6,597 nt of DNA from CAZIKB01 sp964539665 (GTDB lineage Bacteria > Zhuqueibacterota > Zhuqueibacteria > Oceanimicrobiales > Oceanimicrobiaceae): contig CAZIKB010000212.1 in NCBI GenBank assembly GCA_964539665.1, positions 1 to 6,597 of the forward strand. Direction: 5' to 3'. Position numbers and translations under genes: made by a program. Under the pieces are notes generated by a model, which searched no databases, had not been told where the DNA came from, and saw only the letters and a list, made by a program, of their open reading frames with translations. Below are positions 1 through 6,320 of the stretch, in pieces (position 1 is the stretch's first letter; each line of letters opens with the position of its first letter).

Positions 1-32
1 AATGTTGCGAGAATGCGATTTAATGTTTTCAT
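1..32 (-). CDS. Start of a gene cut by the window edge, possibly exported protein
   Basis: Reading leftwards from an ATG at 32-30 gives ten complete codons, MKTLNRILAT, before the window ends. A short basic start followed by hydrophobic residues fits the beginning of a signal peptide, but ten residues cannot prove it. Support comes from upstream: a good Bacteroidota-type promoter (99-129) points at this start and would give a leader of about 60 nt. No Shine-Dalgarno sequence is visible, as for most genes in this window. The product is unknown. Confidence 0.42.
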   Translation of the reverse strand, partial: MKTLNRILAT

Positions 33-76
33 TTTATTGTTTATTTAAATTTTTAATAAAAGAGATTCAATTTGTG

Positions 77-96
77 ACATATCAAATACATATCAA
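77..96. repeat. Tandem 9-bp direct repeat at a predicted transcription start
   Basis: ACATATCAA occurs at 77-85 and again at 88-96. The 11-bp period puts both copies on the same face of the helix. They overlap the transcription start expected from the promoter at 99-129, so they could be a repressor site for the left-edge gene. In AT-rich DNA a chance origin remains possible. Confidence 0.4.
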
Positions 97-98
97 TA

Positions 99-129
99 CA
101 AATCTAATGTGGTAAAACATTTTATTCAA
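99..129 (-). promoter_or_regulatory. Bacteroidota-type promoter for the left-edge gene
   Basis: On the minus strand TTG (129-127) is followed by a 20-nt gap and TAGATTTG (106-99), an exact match to the TAnnTTTG -7 element of Bacteroidota housekeeping promoters. Transcription would start near 94, about 60 nt before the ATG at 32. The 20-nt gap is the same in the other two promoter candidates of this window. Confidence 0.55.
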
Positions 130-212
130 TATTATTTGTCATTGATATATATGATTTATGTCATTAAGGTAACCTGATTTCTGGTTTAAAATAAAAAAAA
201 ATTTTCTTTTGC

Positions 213-224
213 GTCTGTACAGAC
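213..224. repeat. Perfect 12-bp palindrome
   Basis: GTCTGTACAGAC is perfectly self-complementary. It sits in AT-rich spacer upstream of the left-edge gene and downstream of the repeat cluster. It could be a dimeric regulator site or a short hairpin (four-pair stem with GTAC loop). On the minus strand a run of nine T follows, but only about 11 nt after the stem, which is too far for a standard intrinsic terminator. Confidence 0.35.
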
Positions 225-263
225 TTTATTTCGGGTTTACAATCATTATCATATAAATAAACC

Positions 264-389
264 GTCATTACCCGGTTTCTTGTCTGCCGAAGCCGATAGC
301 TATCGGCTTTAGCGTAGGCAGAATCCGGGCTGCGCCCAACGTAACGAAGTAAAGTTGGGTAATCTCCCTAACGACATAGCAATCTCGTT
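264..389. repeat. Nested palindromic cluster, probable interspersed repeat
   Basis: This non-coding block is built of stacked inverted repeats. An 18-bp perfect palindrome (AGCCGATAGCTATCGGCT, 291-308) is enclosed by TCTGCC/GGCAGA (283-288, 317-322) and CCCGG/CCGGG (271-275, 325-329). Further on come GGGC-TGC-GCCC (327-337), CCCAAC/GTTGGG (335-340, 354-359) and AACGA/TCGTT (370-374, 385-389). ATTACCC/GGGTAAT (267-273, 357-363) brackets most of it. The design, with CGTCATT at one end and GCAATCTCG at the other, resembles small palindromic repeats scattered between genes in many bacterial genomes. That resemblance is from memory; only one copy is in this window. The right boundary is uncertain. 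Confidence 0.65.
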
Positions 390-602
390 GTCTTCCACAC
401 GACCTTAATTCAGAAGATTACACGATCCGCCCTGACGCGAGTCTTGGCAAGGGTAAAAGCGCAGGCCTGACTTGTGCCTATAACTTTTTCAAACTACTCA
501 ATATAAGCTAAGACAAGTCTTGCCACTGCTCAATCCCAAAGCAGGAAGACTCAGCCAGAAGGGTTTGATCATTAGAAATCTAACCCGGTTCGGTTGTGTT
601 TT
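390..602. other. Non-coding spacer with inverted repeats, possible continuation of the repeat
   Basis: No credible gene is visible on either strand. The stretch is less AT-rich than the DNA at 1-260. It holds paired segments: TGGCAAG (445-451) with CTTGCCA (519-525), GACTTGT (469-475) with ACAAGTC (513-519), and GGGTT (561-565) with AACCC (582-586). It may be the rest of the repeat at 264-389. No T-tailed hairpin is seen on the minus strand directly after the gene that ends at 603. Confidence 0.4.
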
Positions 603-2243
603 TTATTTTTTACGAATTCGTTTTGTATAATATTGAGAAACACCAAGCGTGATCAATGCAAAAACTAAAAATGCAACCACCCGGTAACCGGTTGCCAGCT
701 CTCCTAAATCAATAAAAAGCAAACGTCCGCCGGTAACCACAATGGTTAATATGGACAAATAGCGGTATTTAATATTACGAAGCAATATGCTCAGAAGAAA
801 AAATACGATGGCTGTTGCTGTCCACGCCAACGTTACATACTGGCCTGGTAAAAACTGGTTCAGACTATAGAGAATCATGGCAAATGCAAGCAACAGGTAC
901 GTGTTTCTATACATCTCCGTTTTCAGCGTCAGACGTTCTTTTTGCCAACCTAAAATCCTCGCGGTGGCTAAAGCGGTAAGGGCAAAGGAAAAATTAATCA
1001 TATCAATAGATTCTGATGTGATCAGATAAATAAGCAGGATGGAAACAAACAGCAGTGAATTGACTACAACAATAATTTTAGATCTGAACCATAAGGCCAT
1101 CGTCACAACAAGAAAACTTTGCAGGACAAGCAGAAGGAATGTATCGGGTAACCCGAAATAGCCGTAAACTGTGATACTCAATGCCATAAAACCGAAACTT
1201 GCATAAGTTGCCGGGGCAAAATTTCTCTGTGATCGCATATGTAAAAACACAGCAAACAGAATACAGAAGGCTGCAATTGTGCCGAAAATCGATGTATAAG
1301 TTTCTTTATAGAAAGCGGGTATGTTCATGAGTATTAAGAATGAAAAACACAACGCATTCCATATAGAAATTGAGATTAAGGCTGTATTCGATTCCAGTTT
1401 TTCTTTTGGGATAAAAACAGAGCAGGCATAAATGATTCCATATCCAAAAAAGAACAAAATATTATTCTGGGATAATTCCACAATTTTCATATCGTGCCCC
1501 ATGATCGGATTATTAAATAACCATACCAAATGAGTCAGGTAAACCATGAATAAAGAGAAGATAAGCAACCGCCACCACAATTTGTAATAGAATAAAATAA
1601 GTGCTCCTGCCGCAGTCGCTAAAAGAATAAATAAAGTAATGTTTGTGGAGTCACTGATAATTGCCGTTACGATAGCAAACGTGATGGCAATGGCGGCCAG
1701 AAATTCAGATTTTTTTCGAATTCCATGGTACAACTGAATCCCAATTAGTATAAAAAGTAAAACAAGGACGATTCCTTTCTGTGAGATCAGAGGCTGCGTT
1801 GTAAAAAAGTGTAATCCGGCCGTAATGTAAAAGAGAAGCAGGGAGGTGCATATATTGAGCACATTTACCAGGACAGGAAAAGATTTACGTAAAAAATAAG
1901 TGAATGCAAGCAGTAGTAGAGTGGAGAGATAGGCAATGACTTTTGAAAAGATTAAATAGCCTAAACTTTCGGTATAGGACATTAGAAAAACAATCCCAAA
2001 TAAAAATACGATGCTGCCAAGCCAGGCCAGTCCATATTCTACAATTTTAGATTCGGCATGCTCCGCCTGGTATTCTTCTTCATGTACTTCATCTGGTGTC
2101 GGGCTTGATTCCAGATTTACCTTTTCACCCACCCATTCGATTCGGAGTATGGATTCAATCTGGCTGAGGCGCTTTTCAAGAGATTGAATTTTTTTCAGTA
2201 ATGTTTTATCATTAAGACGGTTTTCATTTTCAATATCAGGCAT
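603..2243 (-). CDS. DUF2339-family multi-span membrane protein
   Basis: This 546-residue protein has the layout of DUF2339 proteins. A short cytoplasmic coiled coil (about 12-35, KTLLKKIQSLEKRLSQIESIL) leads to an acidic linker (about 45-66). Then follow more than a dozen hydrophobic helices from residue 70 to the end. Two family-like segments stand out: EYGLAWLGSIVFLFGIVFLMSY (69-90) at the first helix and GYRVVAFLVFALITLGVSQYYTKRIRKK at the C-terminus. It belongs in the inner membrane. The biochemical function of the family is unknown as far as I know, and no catalytic motif is visible. The ATG at 2243 has a textbook AGGAGG six bases upstream, unlike the other genes here, and a terminator separates it from the cytochrome gene. 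It therefore looks like its own transcription unit, although no good promoter is visible in the short gap. A functional link to the electron-transfer genes is only suggested by position. Confidence 0.8.
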   Translation of the reverse strand: MPDIENENRLNDKTLLKKIQSLEKRLSQIESILRIEWVGEKVNLESSPTPDEVHEEEYQAEHAESKIVEYGLAWLGSIVFLFGIVFLMSYTESLGYLIFSKVIAYLSTLLLLAFTYFLRKSFPVLVNVLNICTSLLLFYITAGLHFFTTQPLISQKGIVLVLLFILIGIQLYHGIRKKSEFLAAIAITFAIVTAIISDSTNITLFILLATAAGALILFYYKLWWRLLIFSLFMVYLTHLVWLFNNPIMGHDMKIVELSQNNILFFFGYGIIYACSVFIPKEKLESNTALISISIWNALCFSFLILMNIPAFYKETYTSIFGTIAAFCILFAVFLHMRSQRNFAPATYASFGFMALSITVYGYFGLPDTFLLLVLQSFLVVTMALWFRSKIIVVVNSLLFVSILLIYLITSESIDMINFSFALTALATARILGWQKERLTLKTEMYRNTYLLLAFAMILYSLNQFLPGQYVTLAWTATAIVFFLLSILLRNIKYRYLSILTIVVTGGRLLFIDLGELATGYRVVAFLVFALITLGVSQYYTKRIRKK

Positions 2244-2249
2244 AATAAA

Positions 2250-2255
2250 CCTCCT
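2250..2255 (-). promoter_or_regulatory. Strong Shine-Dalgarno site of the DUF2339 gene
   Basis: AGGAGG on the minus strand ends six bases before the ATG at 2243 and fixes that start. The other four complete genes have only AT-rich sequence at this position. Confidence 0.75.
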
Positions 2256-2283
2256 ATCAATTGTAAAATATATTATTGATTGC

Positions 2284-2319
2284 CATCAAAAAAGGGGAGG
2301 AAATCCCCCCCTCCTGATG
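2284..2319 (-). terminator. Intrinsic terminator after the cytochrome gene
   Basis: Read on the minus strand, GGAGG (2314-2310) pairs with CCTCC (2300-2296) across a loop that contains a G-run. The second arm is followed by CC and six T (2293-2288). A weaker outer pairing, CATCA (2319-2315) with TGATG (2288-2284), extends the symmetry. It starts 15 nt after the cytochrome stop codon at 2334, the expected place for the end of the operon. Confidence 0.65.
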
Positions 2320-2333
2320 TTAAATACGTTTCA

Positions 2334-2747
2334 CTATTCTGTCAGTGAGCGTAAATAGTTAATAACCATCCAACGATCCTCTTCATCCCGGATTTTCTTT
2401 TCAAAGCTCGGCATCTCATCGCGGCCAATAATGGCTTTGTAATAAAGCGCTCCATCAGGCTGCGACTGGACTTCTTCAGAAGTCAGGTCTCTCATTTCAG
2501 TTTCGAGTTCTTTTGCCTTTGTGCCGTCACCGTATCCTTCTTTTCCATGGCAGGACTTGCAGTGCTGAGCATATAGTTCTTCGCCTATACCGTCTTCATC
2601 TTCACCGGCAAATTCGTTTTCCATTTTCAAATACTTTTCAGGTACTTCCCATTTATCCTGGGGGTTGGGGATCGTAAATGCTGCTAATAAAAAGGCAAAT
2701 GCAGCAACCGCACCAAAAGTTAAAATCAAATTCAGATTTGTTTTCAT
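2334..2747 (-). CDS. Monohaem cytochrome c, exported or membrane-anchored
   Basis: This 137-residue protein carries one covalent haem site, CKSCH (63-67), in the context QHCKSCHGKEGYGDGTK. A methionine in GRDEMPSFEKK (Met112) is the likely second haem ligand. The class I cytochrome ending (EDRWMVINYLRSLTE) is intact. Residues 5-26 form one hydrophobic stretch that is either a signal peptide or a membrane anchor, so the haem domain lies in the periplasm. The WEVPEKYLKMEN segment before the haem site is typical, from memory, of small Bacteroidota cytochromes. The inferred role is to carry electrons to or from the Fe-S/NrfD-type complex encoded upstream. The gap from the preceding gene is 82 nt and holds a candidate promoter (2793-2823), so it may be made both with the operon and independently. 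A terminator follows. No Shine-Dalgarno sequence is visible. Confidence 0.9.
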   Translation of the reverse strand: MKTNLNLILTFGAVAAFAFLLAAFTIPNPQDKWEVPEKYLKMENEFAGEDEDGIGEELYAQHCKSCHGKEGYGDGTKAKELETEMRDLTSEEVQSQPDGALYYKAIIGRDEMPSFEKKIRDEEDRWMVINYLRSLTE

Positions 2748-2792
2748 AGTATTAAAATTTTAAGTGTACAACATACAAAGTCTAATTTTGTA

Positions 2793-2823
2793 TAAATATA
2801 GTTTATTGATTACGAAACTTCAA
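2793..2823 (-). promoter_or_regulatory. Candidate internal promoter for the cytochrome gene
   Basis: On the minus strand TTG (2823-2821) is followed by a 20-nt gap and TATATTTA (2800-2793), which differs from TAnnTTTG only in the last base. It begins just after the stop codon of the preceding gene (2830) and would give a leader of about 40 nt. The AT-rich setting makes chance matches more likely than for the other two promoters. Confidence 0.42.
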
Positions 2824-2829
2824 TTAAAA

Positions 2830-3720
2830 TTATATCGACTTTTGTTCCAGATCATTTATTTTAATTACTTTAAAAATAGCTAATATAAAATGATACCAGG
2901 CGCCAGCTAATATGATAAAAACCGAAATGATCATCCATAACGGCGCTTCATCACCAAATAGAGATCGACCATTTAATGTGTAAGAATAATCAACAAGTGT
3001 TCCCCAGTTAATTTTTGCTGATTTGGTGATTGTTCCATAATCATCATGATCATCTACCTTTACAATAACATAAATAGTGCCAATTGAGTCCCCGGGTATG
3101 TCATCAGGGAACGCCATGCTGCCTGTACCGTCTTCATTTGTTTCTATTTTTTGCAAATAAAGTGTACTGTATAGTCGTTCAACGCCAACGTTTAATCCTA
3201 TACCGCCTATTGGTTTTTTCTTTCCGATGGAATCAATTTCAAATGTTGATACGGTTAAATATTTCACTGAGTCAACTATATCAAATGAAACAGCTATATT
3301 CATATCCATAAATTTGATTTGCTTTTTAGCCGCTTTCAGTGAGTCATTACCACTATACCTGGTGTTGATAACCGAATATCCGTCAGTATCCACGGGCAAT
3401 ATATAACCAGCTTCAATAACCAGAACTGCTTCTCCGTTGAAATCGGTGAAAAGAGATGTCAGCGCTATTTCCTCATCCTGATCAAAAGTTGTAAGTATGA
3501 TTTCAGCGTTCTGAACTCCGGATATTTTCTTACCGGTACCCTGATTTAGAATTACCAATATTTTCCGGTCATTATTTGATAGTTTCTCATAGTAAACCTT
3601 TAACCTGGTTCGGGTCTTTTTTTGATCAATTACATCAGCCTTTGTTGTTAAAAAGCAAAACATTGCTAAGACCGTGATGACTGTACTAAAATAATAATTC
3701 GTTTTCATCTGTTTTATCAT
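2830..3720 (-). CDS. Unrecognised exported beta-rich protein with C-terminal membrane anchor
   Basis: I do not recognise this 296-residue protein by name. It begins with a signal peptide (about 5-28, cleavage plausible after TTKA). A periplasmic part follows with alternating short hydrophobic stretches, typical of beta-sandwich folding. It looks like two domains, about 38-135 and 140-240. Segments such as KILVILNQGTGKKISGVQNA and LFTDFNGEAVLVIEAG recall the Ig-like or carboxypeptidase-regulatory-like folds common in Bacteroidota envelope proteins; that is inference. One transmembrane helix (about 259-283, PLWMIISVFIILAGAWYHFI) anchors it, leaving a short basic cytoplasmic tail. It has no haem motif and only one cysteine, in the signal peptide. 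Its ATG directly follows the stop codon of the NrfD-type gene, with no bases between. Translational coupling and a structural or assembly role in the same complex are therefore likely. A second ATG four codons downstream could also be the start. Confidence 0.8.
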   Translation of the reverse strand: MIKQMKTNYYFSTVITVLAMFCFLTTKADVIDQKKTRTRLKVYYEKLSNNDRKILVILNQGTGKKISGVQNAEIILTTFDQDEEIALTSLFTDFNGEAVLVIEAGYILPVDTDGYSVINTRYSGNDSLKAAKKQIKFMDMNIAVSFDIVDSVKYLTVSTFEIDSIGKKKPIGGIGLNVGVERLYSTLYLQKIETNEDGTGSMAFPDDIPGDSIGTIYVIVKVDDHDDYGTITKSAKINWGTLVDYSYTLNGRSLFGDEAPLWMIISVFIILAGAWYHFILAIFKVIKINDLEQKSI

Positions 3721-5085
3721 TTATTTGCTCATAGATAAATTCCTTTTGCTTTTATAGAAAATAACAAGCTTGTTTTCCCCCTTTTTTTCCAGCATTTCAC
3801 TAACCGGAACAATGGGCGCCATCTTAGACACAAATACAAAAAGAAGTATAAACAGGGCAATTCCGGTAAAAGTCAGAGACCATTCGATCCAGGTAGCGGA
3901 ATAATGAACCCAATCCGGGCGAACATCCTGTATAGATAAATAAGGGGTTTCAAGTACCGGAACAATCATCAAATACCGCATCATCCACAATCCTGCAAGC
4001 ACTAAAAATGCTGTAAATGCGATACTGTTAATACTCCTGAACCAGGGGATTCCAATGACTATGGATGGCAGGAAAGCAACCAGAAATATTGATATAGCGA
4101 AATGGTAACCATACTGAGAAAAATCTAAATACTTATCCCATAAAAGAGTATATGTCTCTTGCATATTATACCAGTCTGTTATATAATCACTGAAATAAAA
4201 ATACCCATAGAATAATGACAGAACCAGCAGTGCAAAACCTAAGTATAAGAAATGTTCATCGTTAAAGGTTTTCTCTAATTTCTGGGTTTTACGATATATC
4301 CACATAATGAGGATTAAAAGGGCTATCCCGGAATAAACGGCGGACAGTACGAAAAAAGGGCCAAAGATTGAGCTATGCCACCCTACTTTCAGGTTCATGC
4401 CAAACAACCATGCCAGCAAAGAATAAGCGATGATTGTTGTAGGGATAATAATGGCCGCCATTATATCAAGCGCCTGATTTAATAGCTTTTTTTGTTCGGG
4501 TGTATTTTGATAATTTAAGGCTAATAATCTATACATTTTTTTTTGCCAGCCAAATAAATTTAAATTTTCGGTGTTGTCTCTTAACAAGGCAAAATCTTTT
4601 ATATAGGTAAAGTATAAATAGACTATACAAAATATCAGGTCTGTTACAATGGCTATTACATCCCAGATGATTGGAGATTGAATTCTTGCATAAGTAAATA
4701 AATTGAATAATCGCTCCGGCCTGCCTAAGCATAATAAAATGTAAACAGGGCCTATAATCAATGAAAATACAGTTATTAATTTCAGGATTCGCTGCAGCGG
4801 TTTTGCCCATTCTACTCTGCCTAAATGAAATATTCCGGCTAATAACGCACCGGCATAGCTTAAACCGAGAACGAACACAAAATTAACAATATAGACGCCC
4901 CACACCACATTATCCCTCATCCCGGTTATCAGATGACCTTCAATAATCTGAAGGGTCAGCGCATATAAACCAATACAGATTATTGACGCTAATACAACAA
5001 CTTTTAGAATCCATCCAACATCGGGCTTTTCGATGAATGATTTATGTTCTTCGAGCAATTCTTTCGCTTCCAGGTTTGAGTCCAT
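3721..5085 (-). CDS. NrfD/HybB/ActC-type quinone-interacting membrane subunit
   Basis: This 454-residue protein has about ten transmembrane helices (near 25-46, 61-85, 100-120, 138-162, 207-230, 238-263, 278-298, 325-345, 352-376, 398-420). That matches the longer HybB/DsrP/ActC branch of the NrfD/PsrC family, rather than the eight-helix PsrC form. Family-like segments include VVWGVYIVNFVFVLGLSYAG (60-79), WAKPLQRI (93-100) and LGRPERLFNLF (120-130). Such proteins bind quinone in the inner membrane and pass electrons to or from a partner Fe-S protein. That partner is the gene just upstream, ending 14 nt before this start; the next gene begins right after this stop codon. The family has no haem of its own. 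The direction of electron flow cannot be read from the sequence. I see no truncation. The exact gene name (dsrP, hybB, actC or nrfD) is not safe to assign. Confidence 0.88.
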   Translation of the reverse strand: MDSNLEAKELLEEHKSFIEKPDVGWILKVVVLASIICIGLYALTLQIIEGHLITGMRDNVVWGVYIVNFVFVLGLSYAGALLAGIFHLGRVEWAKPLQRILKLITVFSLIIGPVYILLCLGRPERLFNLFTYARIQSPIIWDVIAIVTDLIFCIVYLYFTYIKDFALLRDNTENLNLFGWQKKMYRLLALNYQNTPEQKKLLNQALDIMAAIIIPTTIIAYSLLAWLFGMNLKVGWHSSIFGPFFVLSAVYSGIALLILIMWIYRKTQKLEKTFNDEHFLYLGFALLVLSLFYGYFYFSDYITDWYNMQETYTLLWDKYLDFSQYGYHFAISIFLVAFLPSIVIGIPWFRSINSIAFTAFLVLAGLWMMRYLMIVPVLETPYLSIQDVRPDWVHYSATWIEWSLTFTGIALFILLFVFVSKMAPIVPVSEMLEKKGENKLVIFYKSKRNLSMSK

Positions 5086-5099
5086 CAGAAATATATTTT

Positions 5100-6059
5100 T
5101 TATTTAGAAATTGAGTTTAAAATAGCCTCCTTTTTCTCTTCAGATAAATTACTAAGGCCCCTTTCATAGGGGAACATTCTGTTTACCGGAGGCAAATAAT
5201 AAACATTGGGTTCTGTGCCTAATTCCTCAAGATATCTGTAACCAACCCTTTCTTTTATTAATTCTTTAAACCTCAAAGTCTCTTCACCATTGGTTACGGC
5301 ATCTTCATTTTTGTCGCCAAAGTAGATTGCGCCCATTGGGCAACTTGATGTACAATATGGCAATTTTCCTATTCTGGCCCTGTCCGGGCAAAAATCACAT
5401 TTACTAACAACACCATGTTGTGACGGAACACTGGTTTCCGGAGAATAATCAGGATCATTATTTGAATAGGATGCTCTGTCTGTCCAGTTCAATATCCTGG
5501 CAGAGTAAGGACATGCAGAAATACAGAATTTACAGCCAATACATCTGTCTGCATCTACCAATACGGGATTGTCGGATCTTTTATATGTAGCGCCAACGGG
5601 ACATACTTTAACGCATGGAGGGTTGTCGCAGTGGAAACAATTTTTGGGGAACCAAAAGGGTTCGCTTTCCGGATTCTCTTTCCTTAAATATACTTTCATC
5701 CATTCCTGTTCCGGTAAGAGATCATGGCCCCGCTGACAACCTTCAATACATTTTCTGGCATTTTTACATCTGGCCAGGTCGATTACCATCACAAAAGAGC
5801 GCCCGGGTATTCCTTTTCTGGCCTCGCTTCCTTTGGCCGGACTGCAGGGAATTATTTTACAGTCATTGTCAGGTTTTTCAACTTCTATTACGTTTCCATC
5901 AGTTGTCAGTACTTTAATTTTTCCGGTAGGGGCTTTTTTTGACGGTTCGGTTTCATGAGCGATTGCTGTACCCGTACCAACTGCTAACGCTCCAATTCCA
6001 ACGGCAAATGTGTTTTTCAGGAATTTTCGCCTTTTTGTATTTTCATTATTATCATTCAT
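5100..6059 (-). CDS. Tat-exported ferredoxin-like Fe-S subunit (HybA/DsrO/NrfC type)
   Basis: This electron-transfer subunit starts with a twin-arginine signal (KRRKFLKN, residues 9-16, then a hydrophobic stretch ending TGTAIA), so it folds with its clusters and is exported to the periplasm. Counting from the ATG at 6059 (319 residues), four cluster motifs follow: C98-x5-C104-x3-C108, C141-x2-C144-x4-C149-x3-C153, C173-x2-C176-x2-C179-x3-C183, and C221-x2-C224-x11-C236-x3-C240. The first motif is unusual: the second cysteine of the usual CxxCxxCxxxC is alanine (CKNARKCIEGC). Two extra cysteines (67 and 72) lie upstream. The reading frame extends to a TTG at 6107, but that would put 25 residues before the twin arginine. 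The ATG at 6059 gives a normal Tat signal and is preferred. The partner is the NrfD-type gene 14 nt downstream. A promoter at 6290-6320 probably drives the operon. Confidence 0.9.
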   Translation of the reverse strand: MNDNNENTKRRKFLKNTFAVGIGALAVGTGTAIAHETEPSKKAPTGKIKVLTTDGNVIEVEKPDNDCKIIPCSPAKGSEARKGIPGRSFVMVIDLARCKNARKCIEGCQRGHDLLPEQEWMKVYLRKENPESEPFWFPKNCFHCDNPPCVKVCPVGATYKRSDNPVLVDADRCIGCKFCISACPYSARILNWTDRASYSNNDPDYSPETSVPSQHGVVSKCDFCPDRARIGKLPYCTSSCPMGAIYFGDKNEDAVTNGEETLRFKELIKERVGYRYLEELGTEPNVYYLPPVNRMFPYERGLSNLSEEKKEAILNSISK

Positions 6060-6178
6060 GCTATATACATTTAAAAATTTACGTAGATGAGAGATGTTTA
6101 AGTCCAATAGCCATTGACTTTAGGAATTTATTCTTGTCTAACAAAATTGCATGTTAAGAAAAGGGTTGGTTGTGAGCA

Positions 6179-6208
6179 ACATGATAATCATTTATGAGTT
6201 TATCATGT
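6179..6208. promoter_or_regulatory. 9-bp inverted repeat in the operon leader
   Basis: ACATGATAA (6179-6187) and TTATCATGT (6200-6208) are perfectly complementary across a 12-nt spacer, which itself holds TCAT/ATGA. It lies in the leader, about 120 nt before the Fe-S gene start and about 75 nt after the predicted transcription start. It could fold as an mRNA hairpin or be a dimeric operator. No T-run follows, so it is not a normal terminator. Confidence 0.45.
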
Positions 6209-6289
6209 AGTAAACCTGGCGCTTATGGTCCAGGCATGGTTTTTCATAACATTTGTTTTCGGCTAAAAAGAATATCCGTCATCCGTCAT

Positions 6290-6320
6290 CAAAGCTATTT
6301 TCTTGAATCCTCGTTTGCAA
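6290..6320 (-). promoter_or_regulatory. Promoter of the electron-transfer operon
   Basis: On the minus strand TTG (6320-6318) is followed by a 20-nt gap and TAGCTTTG (6297-6290), an exact match to TAnnTTTG. Transcription would start near 6285, leaving a leader of about 220 nt before the ATG at 6059. No equally good match lies closer to the gene. A dyad overlaps the TTG element. Confidence 0.55.

Noticed and set aside
581..611. A plus-strand terminator-like AACC/GGTT hairpin followed by T-rich DNA
   Set aside because: No plus-strand gene precedes it, the stem is short, and on the minus strand the T-run is on the wrong side.
4529..4810. A 93-codon minus-strand frame inside the NrfD-type gene
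   Set aside because: It is another frame of a well-supported membrane protein gene, and its sequence has no family features.
5615..5942. Plus-strand reading frames opposite the Fe-S gene
   Set aside because: They are antisense to conserved cysteine motifs, have no ribosome sites, and look fortuitous.
6203..6247. A 14-codon minus-strand leader peptide (MKNHAWTISARFTT)
   Set aside because: It ends within the leader inverted repeat, which recalls attenuation. But it has no ribosome site, no run of one amino acid and no T-tailed hairpin after it. A chance frame is likelier.
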